Below, piece by piece: positions 34,401-43,938 of a stretch of 64,000 nt of DNA. Both the position numbers and the translations under genes were made by a program. Position 1 is the stretch's first letter. Every line of letters begins with the position of its first letter. The notes under the pieces were generated by a model. That model was given only the letters and a program-made list of their open reading frames with translations. It searched no databases and had not been told where the DNA came from. Source of the DNA: Myxococcales bacterium (lineage in GTDB: Bacteria > Myxococcota_A > Polyangia > Polyangiales > JAFGIB01); NCBI GenBank assembly GCA_029880325.1, contig JAOUOP010000031.1, forward strand, positions 29,476-93,475. The letters run 5' to 3'.

Positions 34401-35049
34401 CGGCGGCATAGGGCACGAAGACATCGGCGCCCGAGCGGGCCAGGCGTTGCAGTAGGGCATCGAAGTTGCTGCAGCCGAGTGGAAAGTACTCCTCGCCGAC
34501 CACCTCGCCGCCGGCGGCCGCCAAGCTGCGCTTGGCGGCATCGATGGAGCCGCGGGGCCACTCGTAGTCGTTGCCGGCGAAGAACATCTTGGGGCCGCAG
34601 CGGGTGGCCATGGCCGGAATCATCTTGTCGATCTGCTGGTTGGGCAGGGCGGCAAAATGGAAAAAGTAGCGGCTCCAGATGCTGCCCTCGTAAAAGGAGA
34701 AGTTCAGGTAGGGTACGCGGCGGGGGGCGGCGACCCGGCTGGCGACCGCGATGCGGGCGTTGGACAGCAGATTGCCGACGAGGGCTACGCAGCCCTCCTC
34801 GTCGAGCAGGCGTTGGGCCTGGGGCACGGCGGTCTCGGGCAGGGATCCGTCATCGGCGACCACCAACTCCAGGGGGCGCCCGAGCAGACCGCCGGCCTGG
34901 TTGACCTCGCGTGCGGCCAGGCGCCCAGCGCGTGCGATCTCGCTGCCGTACATGCCCACCACACCGGTCAATGGTGCCATAAGGCCCAGGCGGATCGGCG
35001 TGCGCGTTGCCGGGGTCGCGGCGCGCGAAGGCGGCGTCGTACTGCTCAT
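31420..35049 (-). CDS. Ligand-binding (PBP1)-PAS-GGDEF-EAL c-di-GMP protein
   Basis: From the ATG at 35049 this encodes 1209 residues. The first ~390 resemble the urea/amide or branched amino-acid binding proteins of ABC transporters (LGLMAPLTGVVGMYGSEIAR, then NQAGGLLGRPLELVVADDGS and FFAGNDYEWPRGS). A linker with a second PAS-like part follows, then PAS (about 645-765), GGDEF (RFGGDEFVVV, about 850) and EAL (GAEILSRWV, about 975; LTVNLSAREL). No signal peptide or membrane span is seen, so the binding domain should be cytoplasmic like that of AmiC. Both enzymatic motifs look intact, so it may both make and break c-di-GMP in response to a small amide-like ligand. Confidence 0.87.
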   Translation of the reverse strand: MSSTTPPSRAATPATRTPIRLGLMAPLTGVVGMYGSEIARAGRLAAREVNQAGGLLGRPLELVVADDGSLPETAVPQAQRLLDEEGCVALVGNLLSNARIAVASRVAAPRRVPYLNFSFYEGSIWSRYFFHFAALPNQQIDKMIPAMATRCGPKMFFAGNDYEWPRGSIDAAKRSLAAAGGEVVGEEYFPLGCSNFDALLQRLARSGADVFVPYAAGTDQRLLLTRFAERGLRGRMAVVMGHYDEAMVSRLPPEVRAGLYSSNTYFMSVDTAENRAVLSGLKELNGGEALWPSGSTLMTNFGEGTYVCVKAFAAAVEATGSTESEALVDALEYSWLSAPQGQVLMDPVTHHAHVNTYLARCRADGSFEIVESFGRIDPRVPDRYRGAELQVAPTVSSAPTLRASTRPRAPQATVLLGTLKVLQGDRCLTQLCPVAPNVVADGPEWAEHTLDWLAHQPSCLQRAAAGALIALDHPECQAPAQLAGWERLLALCFRQDGAAHLGLFARRRGLSEEAPPSTTAENTPGIRAPTVSSHAAVLIVDPQDHLLGFEEGFAQAWRTDSPELLLGLPLGELFADIPEAQALALSAKRWQGQARYCDGSRGLISLHCHRIDDHAGCTLAHVIISTHYGSDASSTAPPPGVANGWAALDLVDTTVIAVDTDGTIMEANDRAALDFGYRSGELTGLAVEQLLPPRSRAQHAEHMRRFFDAPGARLAMQNRTEIHGYRKDGTEFPAEASVQRCDGPDGSYAVLTLHDISDRVSARAQLQYQATHDALTGLPNRKLINERLAAALLRAHRNRDMVGLLFVDLDGFKLVNDGYGHQAGDRLLREVSERLVDAIRPGDVVGRFGGDEFVVVCEQLRDRDQVTAIAERIVEAVKAPVCIDGHELYVSASIGIALGDDPNQTAEALLRDADAAMYRVKARGRDGYQIFDQQTREDSSGRLELIASMRRAIEDRAIDSAFQPIVDPDSGSVVGAEILSRWVHPQHGPIEPERFIPIAEATGLVTRLGDQIFEEACHAELRTRRLPGGPGGLDLTVNLSARELHDPKLAERFGATLRNTGADPSRLTLEITGSVLMDDAPDVVETLENLAALGLSLAIDDFGTGYSSLSFLRRLPIAAVKVDRALVADIDRDPLKRDVLEAVFGIARALRLQVHAAGVQELGELSLLKNLGCERVQGRYLYPPMALESFEKLLSDSGTLPAGAVEGAA

Positions 35050-36062
35050 GGTGCGAAGTTCCAGCCGATCACAACGGCAGCTGGCGGCAGAAGCTGAGTG
35101 AAATTTGACGGGGCCTTTGGGCCGAAAGGGGACGGCGCCAGAGGCGCGCCGAGGGCCCGCACCGGCTACGTATGACGCACGCCTCCGGAGGCCCGTCGTC
35201 GGGGCCTGCCCACGGAGCGGCCGTGCAGCCCCCCTCAGCAGCCGTGGTCGCTCAGGACGCCGGCTCGGACTGAAAACGGGGCCGGCACCCCGCATCCGAT
35301 GTCGACCGAGAAGCCCGCCAGAAGGACGGTTGCGGCGCAGCCTGGGGGCAGAGGGACAGGGATAACCTCCCAGGCCGCAGGGCCGCAACGTGGCGATAAG
35401 GGGGTCTCAACTGACGGGTTCTCCGGTCGATCATCGGACACGGGATGCCGGCCTTCATGTCCGCGAAAAAAAGCAAGTCGCGTGCCAGATCGACGATGAA
35501 ATCGTAAGTACGCGGAAGTATGGGGGTTCACTTGTGGCGTGGCGCCGGCCGCTAGGGTGCGGGCGGGGCCAGGATCTGGAATCTGGAACGAATCCTGGAC
35601 GCGGATTCCGGGGGTTGGACGGCAGGGGGAGACCTTGGCGGGTGCTCGGGCTGGCGGTGGGCGCTGGGACCGCGGTGGGCGTCGCGGAAAGGGCACCGGA
35701 AACGTCCTTGGCAGCATTTTCCATTTTCCAGGTTTTGGGTTGGCCGCCTTCCGCGCGTTCGGCCGCTGACGCATGGCGAGGCGATGTTGACACGCGACGA
35801 GGGCATTTTGAGGAGTTTCGCGAGGGCGAAAGCCGCGAGCGCACCTGCTGGCTGTGAAGCTGCCAGGGAGGTTTTCGCGAGCTGTTCCTGGCGCGGATCG
35901 GAGCGATTCCTCCGATGCAGGGCCAGAAAATCACGATTGCGCGTTCGTGCTCGCGGCGTCCTCGCACAGACTCGGAGTCAGCCGATTGAAATATGCCGAT
36001 TGCCGCCCTGGCCTCCGCGTTCGCCCTGCCGGGGCAATCTCGCTTCCAGACTGCGCACTGTG
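35050..36062. other. About 1 kb with no recognisable gene
   Basis: Several frames are open here on both strands, as expected in GC-rich DNA, but none shows a family motif or a good ribosome binding site. I see no repeats or RNA genes. It may hold the promoter of the PBP1-GGDEF-EAL gene. Confidence 0.45.
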
Positions 36063-36524
36063 TCACTTCGGCCAAATGGCGGTGTTGTCGTCGGGCTCGA
36101 AGAGGTAGCCGTACTGGATCTCGTCCAAGCAGCCGTCGTGGAAGAATAGCATCACCCCCATGCGCTTGTAGCTCAGACACTCGTAGTCAATGTCCAGGTC
36201 GCGGTCTACCAACTGGGGCAGTTCGTTCGCGCCGGCACCGAGAAATCGGATCACGAAGGCCCTCGAGCGCCCATGCAGATCTCCACCGAATAGCGTGTGC
36301 CCGCGCCCGTCGATGGTGATGTTCCCGAGCTTGAAGTCGTCCTCCTTGTCGAATCGGAAGGACGCAGACAAATGCCCAAATGAAAGCTCGCGATACCAAT
36401 CGCCAGAGCGTTCTACGAACTCAGCCTCCTCGACGCGATCGGGCTTGCCGAGCATGCGCGTGACGAGTCCCTCCTCGAAACCGAACCGAATGCTGCCCAG
36501 TCCAATGCCCGGCTTGATCTCCAT
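36063..36524 (-). CDS. Hypothetical protein
   Basis: From the ATG at 36524, with GGGAGGAAAA upstream as ribosome binding site, this encodes 153 residues. The sequence starts MEIKPGIGLGSIRFGFEEGL and has alternating strands typical of small immunity-like or SMI1-like folds, with FRFDKEDDFKLGNITIDGRG and GVMLFFHDGCLDEIQYGYLF. I do not recognise the family. It has no clear operon partner; the amidase pseudogene lies on the other strand. An immunity role is only a resemblance. Confidence 0.65.
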   Translation of the reverse strand: MEIKPGIGLGSIRFGFEEGLVTRMLGKPDRVEEAEFVERSGDWYRELSFGHLSASFRFDKEDDFKLGNITIDGRGHTLFGGDLHGRSRAFVIRFLGAGANELPQLVDRDLDIDYECLSYKRMGVMLFFHDGCLDEIQYGYLFEPDDNTAIWPK

Positions 36525-36625
36525 CGCGTTTTCCTCCCAGCTGGCGTCATCGAGCCGTTCGCTCGGACTCGTTAGCCGCCAGGGGATCGTCGAGACCAGC
36601 CGCGCCATGGACACCGCCGGCCCCC

Positions 36626-37357
36626 CGGGCGCCCACGGTGCGCGAGGCAGCACGGCTACTCTACGCCATCGCTGCGCCCGATCCCAAAGACCTCGAGACC
36701 CAACGCATTGCCCGCTCGCCGCGCCGCTTCGCCGACGCCACGCGTCCGGACGCGCTCGCCGGCAAGTGCATCGGAATGGCCCGGCTGCGAAGTGACGTCG
36801 CCTCACACGACGCAACGATGCTCGAGAGGGTGCGGCGACGTCTCGGGACTGCCGGCGCTGAGACCATCGACTTGGCGCCCTCTTCGAGCGTCGATGGGCG
36901 TCGGACACCCGACGAATTCGGCACCATCGTCGGCCACGACCTCAGGCGCGGCCTGTCGGGGTTTCTGGCGCCGCTGCAGTCGCCGATCAAGAGCCTCGCC
37001 GACGTCACCGCCTTCAATCGCCAACAGCCGCAGCTGCACATGCCATGCGGGCAGGGCCGGCTGGTGAAAGCCGAAGAACAGCGCCTCGATGAGGCCCGAT
37101 AGCAGCAAGTCCTCCTTCAACACCGCGAACGCGCCCGACGACGTATCGACGACCTACTCGACGACCACGGCCTCAACGCCATTGTCGCGCTAGGCAGCCC
37201 CTCCTACCTGCACTACTGCGCGGTCGGTTATCCTGCGGTCAACGTTCCTGCCGGCACGCGACCCAGCGGCGAGCCCGGAGGCGTCATCTTCCTTGGCAAA
37301 TTTCTCTCCGACCACGACTTGCTCGGCTACACCTGCGCCTTCGAGCAAACGCCGTAG
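36626..37357 (+). pseudogene. Amidase pseudogene, C-terminal part
   Basis: One plus-strand frame matches the C-terminal half of amidase-signature enzymes: REAARLLYAIAAPDPKDLET, LAGKCIGMARLRSD, GTAGAETIDLAP, DEFGTIVGHDLRRGLSGFL, KSLADVTAFNRQQPQLHMPC, then after an in-frame TAG at 37100 the family ending LLDDHGLNAIVALGSPS, VGYPAVNVPAG and FLSDHDLLGYTCAFEQ. The N-terminal half with the catalytic Ser-Ser-Lys triad is missing. Truncation plus the internal stop make this a pseudogene. Confidence 0.75.
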
Positions 37358-37621
37358 CGCGACGACGCGGCCACCTGACTCGCGCCGTGGCCGTGCCCCT
37401 GTGGACGCTCGAAGAGTGGTTGCGACGGAGCCAGCAGGTCTGCGACCCGTAGCGGTCCGCGCGGCCAGAGCCTCAGCAGTCGCAAGACGCAGTGGGCGGC
37501 GCCGCCGGCGACGATCTCACCGACGCTCGGGTGCAGACCATGCTCCCTCAGTGTCGCGTCTGCAACAGTAGCTTCAGCGCCTTCCACAGGCACCTGCTGC
37601 ACCCCACCTCAACATCAGAAC

Positions 37622-40600
37622 TCAATCCAAATCGACCGCAGTGTGATGCCTCGGTATCGAAATGCGTACTTCCGTTCCGCCCCCTGGCCGCGGGTTGAGT
37701 TCGATCCGACCACCGTGCTGCGCGACGATTTGGCGAACGATCGTGAGGCCCAAGCCCACGCCAAAAGTCTTGGTGCTGAACAGCGGCTCGAAAAGCCGAT
37801 CGCGATGCTCCTCAGAAATCCCTATCCCGGTGTCCCGAATGCAGATTTCGATGCCATCAAAGTTGCCGCTTCCGGTTGTCACTTCGATTCGTGGAGGTAG
37901 CGGCCCCAGGGCCCGCCCGTCGGGATCGACCATCGCCTGCGCGGCGTTCGTCACGACATTGTCGATGACCCGCGCCATGCGACGTTCATCGAGTTCGACT
38001 TCGACGCCCGGAGCATCTGGCCGCCACACGAGTTCGATGCGAGAATTCACTGTAAGTGATGATAGCGTCTGTTCCAACCAGGCGTCCAACACGACCCTAT
38101 TCAAACCGAGTTCGGTGCTTCGGGTATACTCGAGCAGCTCGTCAATAATATGGTTACACTGTCCGATGGCCTGAACGATACGCGCTAGATTTCGAGCCAC
38201 AACCTCGTCGTCGTACCCTTCGAGCTTGCGTTCGATCACAAAAGCCCCCGATGAAATGGCTCCGAGCGGATTGCGTAATTCGTGGCTCACCGTCGCCGCC
38301 AGTCGCCCGAGCGTGGCAAGTCGCTCGGATTGAAGTAGATCACGCTGGGCTTCTCTCAAAGACCGCTCGCGCTCGACAATCTGTTCCTCGAGAGAATCGG
38401 CATGGCTGGCAAGCGCGTGCTCCGCTCGCGTGCGACGGGCAATTTCTTCGTTCAGGCTAGTAAATAGCTTGACGTGCCCGACCGCAATCGCTGCCTGCGG
38501 GAGCAAGAGCGAAAGCGAACGCCGCACTCCTGGTTCGAAGGCCGGGGCGCCGGCCGGACGTTCCAGGTAAATGACGCCGTGACGCTCCCCGCCGATAGCC
38601 AAAGGAAGCGCCAGGCCGTGACCTCGTATGGACTCGTCATAGTAAGGGTCTGCGCCTAGATCGGTCTCCGGCGCAGACCCCGTATGGGAGGCCGCTTCAC
38701 CGCTCTGATACACGTAGCGCACGAGGGTGCGTGGCAACTCGTTATACCGATCAAGAGGACTTCCGACGAGCGTGAGGCTTCTGTCGCTCGTCATCTGGTC
38801 GGCAACCACCAGCTCGTCATCAATCGCGAGCACCGCTCGAGCGAAGTTCGAGCCGGACATTTCGCACAGGATCTCGACAGTAGTGTCCACGACCCCTCGA
38901 AGATCGGTGTTCTCGCTCAGCGCGCGTCCTGCTCGGACGAGCGCGGTCGCTTCGAGGTGAGCATCGACGGTCGCAGTACTCTGGACAGTCGGCGCAAAGC
39001 CGCCCGATGGTCTCGAAACGTCGAGCATATCCGGGTAGCGCGTCACCAGCATTTGAACCTTTTTCGTTGCTCCCCACTGGCCGAATGCAACGCACGCCCG
39101 TCGCATGTAGGCCTCTGCAACCAAGGAGTGCCCGAGTGCTCGATGAAAGATCGCTGCGCGTTCGGTGGTGATCCCGACTTCCCAAAGCAAGCCGTGATCC
39201 TCGGCCGCCTGCGTCGCGGCCGCGAAGCCGTCGATTGCCTCCGCACGGCGTCCAACAACTCGATCTCTCTCTGCCCGGAGCAGAAGGTGTTTCGCCGAAA
39301 ACGTCTCCGAGCAAGCGTCGGCCCAGATCCCTATCTCGTCGATGATCTCATCGAGCTGCGAGCCGACCTCGTCTGTGCTGGCGTCCCCCAGAGAGGCCAG
39401 TCGAGCCAATCCGTAGATATAGCCGTGCTCCACCGTCGAGAGTTGACCCGCGGCGCCGGCCAAGTACTGGCCTGACTGCTCGAGGTGCGGAATGGCAGCT
39501 TCATGCCCCTCGAGCAGATAGGTACACAGGCCTTTGTACAGTGCGTGCAACTGAACACCGTGGTCGAAGCCACGTTGGCGCATGGCGTCGACAGTGGCGC
39601 GATCGGTGTCGCCCGCGGCGTCAAACGACCCGAGGTCGTGGTCGGCCCCACGAAGCGAATCGATGAGGCCGGTGAGACTCTCTAGCAGGACCCGCGAAGG
39701 GTTGAGAGTCCGTGTCACATAGCGTTGTGCCTCCTCAACCTCCGCTTTCAGGGTCAGAAGATCCGTCCCGGAGGAAAACTCCAGGAGCATCTTCGACAGC
39801 AGCGCGTAGCCGGCGTAGAGCTGGTCGCCACTCTGGACACACGCGCGGTGACATTCGTCGTGCAAGGCAATACAGCGGCGGAGCGGTTCCTTTCTGACGC
39901 TCGTGATTCCGGCAAAGGTGATCAGTTGTCTTCCGAGTACGTGGTCGTCTCCGAAGGTTCGTGCCAGCGAGACGCCGAATAGGCCCATGCGATAGCTGGT
40001 CTCGGCGTCGCGCCGCAGCAAGAGCAGCAGTACGCCCATCAGCGTAAAGCCTGTCGCGCAGAGGGCCGAAACGCCGTGGGTGAGCGCCAGATCGATGAAG
40101 CGCCAGGCGAGGTGCGGAAGCAGCTCCGGCCGCGTGACGTAGACCGGCGATATCAGTTCACTGAGGAGCTGGAGTTCGGCGTCAACCGCGGGAGCCGGAG
40201 CTTCCGGGTCGGGGTCCGAATTTCGTGCTTGCAGTTCGTCCAGGGCGGAAACGGCGCGGTCGAGCAACGCGTCAGCATCGCAATTCCGCGCTGCCTCTTC
40301 GATGTCGTAGCTTCGAGCAGCAAGTACTGCAAGCCCGGTCGCAACCGCTTCATTCCAACGTTCCGCCGCAAGCTCGAGCGCGACGTGCGCCTTGCCGAAG
40401 CGCAGCGCAAAGCGAGTCGTGACGGGCGCTTTGTTGCTGCCTTCGATGAGCGAACGGGCCTCCTGAAGTTCGCCGAGGTTTGTGTGGCACTCGATGATGC
40501 AGCAGGTGAGTTCGAAAACTGCATCGCGACTGTCCTCATCTGCGAGCGAACTTGCGAGGGTAAGGCCTCGTTCGGCAAGTTGAAGTGCCAAGGCGAACGC

Positions 40601-42898
40601 CCCCTGAGCTGCCGCACTGTACGCCCCCTCCAGGTGGGCAACGACCAGATTCGGAATCTGGCTCGACTCGATGCTCGAGACGTCAATGCCGTCCAACAAG
40701 ATCAGCCCGTCGATGAGTTCGTGGCTGGAACCATTCGGGATTCGATCTGACAGGGTCCACACCCCAAATCGATGACGAGCAGCCAGGGTCACCTCTCGCC
40801 CTACGAGGGATTGGCAGGTGCGCGCGGTCGTGGCGTGTGTGAACGACCAACGAGGATCTTCGAGTACTGCGTCGTCGTCCGTAAAGCCATGCGGCTCGAG
40901 CAACCCTTCAGCAACCGCAGGCGCCAGCGCCTGCCTTACGGAAGCCAAATCTCCGAGTTCGGGCATCGCCACCATCAGTGAACTGGCGTTTACGGTGTTG
41001 CCGAGACTGGCGGCCACACCGAGGGTCCGCTGGCATCGTTGAGAGAGCTTCCTGGCACGGTTTTGAATCAACTCCGTCAGCCCCAACAGAGAACTCGGAT
41101 CGGCCGATCGTTCCGGCGTCCAGACAAAGCCACCTTCGTCGCGGTCGGTGCGCAATGCGCCGGTGGCGTGCAGCTCGCGCAGTAGTTCGGTCAAGAGCAA
41201 CGGATGCCCTTTGGATTTGGAATGAAGCTCGGCCGCGAGCGGATTGGCACGAGCACGAGACCAGTCGAGCATCTCAGCGACGAATTCGGTAACCGCATGT
41301 TGATCCAGCGGTTCGAGGACCAAATCAGTTATGGTGTGGCCCGAGTGAGCCGAACAGTCGAGAAACGATCGGACCTTTTGCGCGACATCGTCGTTGTCAC
41401 GGTAGGTCATGACGAGCATCAGCGGTCCAACCCTCCTTTCGCAAAACAGAGCCGCGAGCAAGTCGAAGGACTGGGCGTCCATCCAGTGCAGGTCTTCGAC
41501 GATCCACAGGACGGGTTGGCTCGAGTCGAAGAGCGCCGTGAGCAGGTCCGACACTGCCTGGTGGACCCGCTGTTGGCTGCGTGTGGACGCTACGGCCTCG
41601 TGCGCCCCTTGGACCTCCAGCAGCTGGGCCAGTGGAGGCACCAAGTCGGCCATCAATTCGACGTTGCCGCCGAGCGCGCCGAACAAGCGTTCGCGATGTT
41701 TCCGCAGTTCCGAGCGTGGAGAGGCCATCAGCGGTCGAAGCAGGTCCGATACGCTGTTGACGATTCCGGAAAACGGGATTGAGCGATGTCGCGGCTCGTG
41801 ACGGCCTATGACGATGGCCGAGGGCAGTCCCGAGATTCGCTCGACCAGAGCGCCGATGAGGTGAGATTTGCCGATGCCTGCGGCCCCGTGGCATGCGACG
41901 ATTTGAACGCCGGTGCCCGAGCCTGCGGCCGTGAAGATACCGAGCAGGCGATCGAGTACGGCTTCCCGGCCTATCGCACCAGCCGGTAGACTGGGTAGCG
42001 GTGCCGGATCGTCGCCGCCCAGCGTGATCGCGTCGTGGACCCGACCATCTTGCAGAAGGCCCTTGCAGCGCTGCAGATCCTTCGCGATTGATTCAGCGCG
42101 CTGATAGCGGAGTTCGGGGCGTCTGGCCAGCAATCGACGCACCAGTGCATCGAGGGCATCCGGAATATCGGTGCGGTACTGGAGCAGACTCGGCGGATCG
42201 AGGGTTCGTAGTGCGTGGGCCGTAGCGAGGTCATCTTTGCCCAAGAAGGGGTTGCAGCCCGCGAGCGCCTCGTAGAGTGTCACACCGAGGGCGAACAGAT
42301 CGCTGCGCTGATCGATGCGACGCCGGTGTCGGCCCAGAAGCTCAGGGGCCATGTAACCCAGCGTACCGCCGATGTCCGCGCCTCCGTCTTCGCGGTGCGG
42401 TGCGCTCGCCGGCCGGTCCTGAAGACCTGCCATCCGTGCATGGCTGAAATCGCCGAGTTTGCAGTGTAAGGAGCCACGGGCCACAAGCAGGTTGTCAGGT
42501 TTGATATCACCGTGAATCAAACCTGCAGCATGAACTGCGACGACCGCATCGGCGATGCGAATCGCAATTTCAAAAAATTCCGAAGCCTCGAGCGTGCGGT
42601 GCCGGAGACGTTGCGAAAGCGGCTCGGCTGCAAAATCCTCGAGAAGCAACACGGTCTCTGCGCCGAACTTCGACAACTCGAGGTAGCGGAGAACGTTTGG
42701 CGATATCACCTCCTGGGCCAGCGACAGCTCGAGCCTCAAGCGAGCTTGGGCCTCGGCAGAAGGCCTGAGTGCGCGCTTGAGAACCAGGGGCGTCCCGCTC
42801 TCGAGGTCCATCGCTCGAAGCAGCTCGTGTTCTTGCGTACGAGCGAGAGCGTCGGCGACCAGCAGTTCCCGGGCGCGAGTTGCGGTGCCGGAGCGCAC
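37622..42898 (-). CDS. Giant Ser/Thr kinase-ATPase-GAF-histidine kinase
   Basis: A 1758-residue protein starting with GTG at 42898. The order of parts is: a Ser/Thr kinase domain (about 15-275) with HGDIKPDN at ~129-136 instead of HRDxKxxN and GDFSHA instead of DFG; an AAA/NACHT-like ATPase with Walker A GAAGIGKSHLIG (~336-347); a long helical repeat region (about 700-1300); a GAF domain (about 1335-1475); a coiled coil; and a histidine kinase (H-box VSHELRNPLGAI ~1541, ATPase end GVGLGLTIVRQIVAQHGG). Such kinases are known in cyanobacteria, myxobacteria and some proteobacteria. It lies 6 bp from the tandem receiver gene, its likely partner. The Ser/Thr domain may be weak because of the two altered motifs. 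Confidence 0.9.
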   Translation of the reverse strand: MRSGTATRARELLVADALARTQEHELLRAMDLESGTPLVLKRALRPSAEAQARLRLELSLAQEVISPNVLRYLELSKFGAETVLLLEDFAAEPLSQRLRHRTLEASEFFEIAIRIADAVVAVHAAGLIHGDIKPDNLLVARGSLHCKLGDFSHARMAGLQDRPASAPHREDGGADIGGTLGYMAPELLGRHRRRIDQRSDLFALGVTLYEALAGCNPFLGKDDLATAHALRTLDPPSLLQYRTDIPDALDALVRRLLARRPELRYQRAESIAKDLQRCKGLLQDGRVHDAITLGGDDPAPLPSLPAGAIGREAVLDRLLGIFTAAGSGTGVQIVACHGAAGIGKSHLIGALVERISGLPSAIVIGRHEPRHRSIPFSGIVNSVSDLLRPLMASPRSELRKHRERLFGALGGNVELMADLVPPLAQLLEVQGAHEAVASTRSQQRVHQAVSDLLTALFDSSQPVLWIVEDLHWMDAQSFDLLAALFCERRVGPLMLVMTYRDNDDVAQKVRSFLDCSAHSGHTITDLVLEPLDQHAVTEFVAEMLDWSRARANPLAAELHSKSKGHPLLLTELLRELHATGALRTDRDEGGFVWTPERSADPSSLLGLTELIQNRARKLSQRCQRTLGVAASLGNTVNASSLMVAMPELGDLASVRQALAPAVAEGLLEPHGFTDDDAVLEDPRWSFTHATTARTCQSLVGREVTLAARHRFGVWTLSDRIPNGSSHELIDGLILLDGIDVSSIESSQIPNLVVAHLEGAYSAAAQGAFALALQLAERGLTLASSLADEDSRDAVFELTCCIIECHTNLGELQEARSLIEGSNKAPVTTRFALRFGKAHVALELAAERWNEAVATGLAVLAARSYDIEEAARNCDADALLDRAVSALDELQARNSDPDPEAPAPAVDAELQLLSELISPVYVTRPELLPHLAWRFIDLALTHGVSALCATGFTLMGVLLLLLRRDAETSYRMGLFGVSLARTFGDDHVLGRQLITFAGITSVRKEPLRRCIALHDECHRACVQSGDQLYAGYALLSKMLLEFSSGTDLLTLKAEVEEAQRYVTRTLNPSRVLLESLTGLIDSLRGADHDLGSFDAAGDTDRATVDAMRQRGFDHGVQLHALYKGLCTYLLEGHEAAIPHLEQSGQYLAGAAGQLSTVEHGYIYGLARLASLGDASTDEVGSQLDEIIDEIGIWADACSETFSAKHLLLRAERDRVVGRRAEAIDGFAAATQAAEDHGLLWEVGITTERAAIFHRALGHSLVAEAYMRRACVAFGQWGATKKVQMLVTRYPDMLDVSRPSGGFAPTVQSTATVDAHLEATALVRAGRALSENTDLRGVVDTTVEILCEMSGSNFARAVLAIDDELVVADQMTSDRSLTLVGSPLDRYNELPRTLVRYVYQSGEAASHTGSAPETDLGADPYYDESIRGHGLALPLAIGGERHGVIYLERPAGAPAFEPGVRRSLSLLLPQAAIAVGHVKLFTSLNEEIARRTRAEHALASHADSLEEQIVERERSLREAQRDLLQSERLATLGRLAATVSHELRNPLGAISSGAFVIERKLEGYDDEVVARNLARIVQAIGQCNHIIDELLEYTRSTELGLNRVVLDAWLEQTLSSLTVNSRIELVWRPDAPGVEVELDERRMARVIDNVVTNAAQAMVDPDGRALGPLPPRIEVTTGSGNFDGIEICIRDTGIGISEEHRDRLFEPLFSTKTFGVGLGLTIVRQIVAQHGGRIELNPRPGGGTEVRISIPRHHTAVDLD

Positions 42899-42904
42899 TG
42901 CGTC

Positions 42905-43645
42905 TCAACGCTTTTCTAGACCGAGCCGCCAGCGCTCGACCGCGGCCATGAGCTTTCGGGGCGAGACGGGCTTGACGATGCAGTGCGGATGGGCCTGGAG
43001 ATCGAAGGTCCGCTCCACCGCTCCGGCGGACGCGCGCAGCAGCACAATGACGGGGACCGTCGGAGTTGCCCGTCGGATTAGCGCCAGTTGGGCAAGTGAA
43101 CCCAGCAGGTCGTCGCTGGCGTCGATGACAGCAACCTCCTGCCCGGTTGCAGGCGCTTGGGTCGAAGTGGACTGCAATGGCTCTGCCGCGCACCGGACGG
43201 CAAAGCCGCGATCGCTGAGTTCCCGCAGCAAAGATGCCCGATGGCTCGGCCCAGATCCCTGGGTTGCGATGAGGGCTCCGCTTCCTCGTGCAGCAAGCGC
43301 ATCGACGATCTGTGCCGGCGGAGTCTCGCCCTGCAGGACCGTCAAGGTCGAGCCGCCGGCAACTTCGGACAGCAGATGCTCGAGCTGGTAGCCGGTGGTC
43401 AGTACGAACTCGATGCTCGGGTGGTTTGCTCGCAGCCAGCGGTAGATGTCGAGGCCGGTCGTATCGGGCAGCTTGTAGTCCATAAAGACAAGAGAAAATC
43501 GTCCTGTATCCAGTTGTTCGTATGCCCGCTTGCCGTTGTGGGCGACGCCCACCGGCGTACCGTCCAGTGCCACCGCATCCGCGAGCGCCATCGCGGTGAT
43601 GGTGCTGTCGTCCACGATCAGAACCTCGGAACCTCTCTCTGTCAT
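42905..43645 (-). CDS. Tandem receiver-domain protein
   Basis: From the ATG at 43645 (a GTG two codons earlier is possible) this encodes 246 residues with two receiver-like domains. The first is complete: EVLIVDDSTITAMALADAVA, Asp in LVFMDYKLPDTTG, Thr in FVLTTGY. The second (about 125-245) has EVAVIDASDDLLGSLAQLAL and CIVKPVSPRKLMAAVERWR but a weaker acidic pocket. It has no output domain. It lies directly upstream of the giant kinase, so the two should form one phosphorelay. Confidence 0.82.
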   Translation of the reverse strand: MTERGSEVLIVDDSTITAMALADAVALDGTPVGVAHNGKRAYEQLDTGRFSLVFMDYKLPDTTGLDIYRWLRANHPSIEFVLTTGYQLEHLLSEVAGGSTLTVLQGETPPAQIVDALAARGSGALIATQGSGPSHRASLLRELSDRGFAVRCAAEPLQSTSTQAPATGQEVAVIDASDDLLGSLAQLALIRRATPTVPVIVLLRASAGAVERTFDLQAHPHCIVKPVSPRKLMAAVERWRLGLEKR

Positions 43646-43938
43646 TCGCACTCTAGCGGTGGGAACCCGGGATGCGGATCAGACATCGTTCCGCGATAGG
43701 CTCAATAGAAACGGCCGATTGAGCCAGAACTTGATACTGGCTGTCGTCGCGACCCGCGATTCCGCACCGGCGTATCCAACTCGCCCATCGCCGGGTCCCG
43801 GCACCGGCGCTGGGGGGCTGCTTTGGGGCGTCTGGGGGACGCATGTGTTGCGTCGAGGATAGAGGCGCCGATGGGAGAGCGGTTCGGACGCCGTGGACGC
43901 AGCTAGAGCACCGACCTTGGCGGCTATCACGTAGCTGC

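Noticed and set aside
35390..36180. Open frames on both strands of the 35.4-36.2 kb gap
   Set aside because: Low-complexity Arg/Ser/Pro-rich products without motifs; treated as non-coding.
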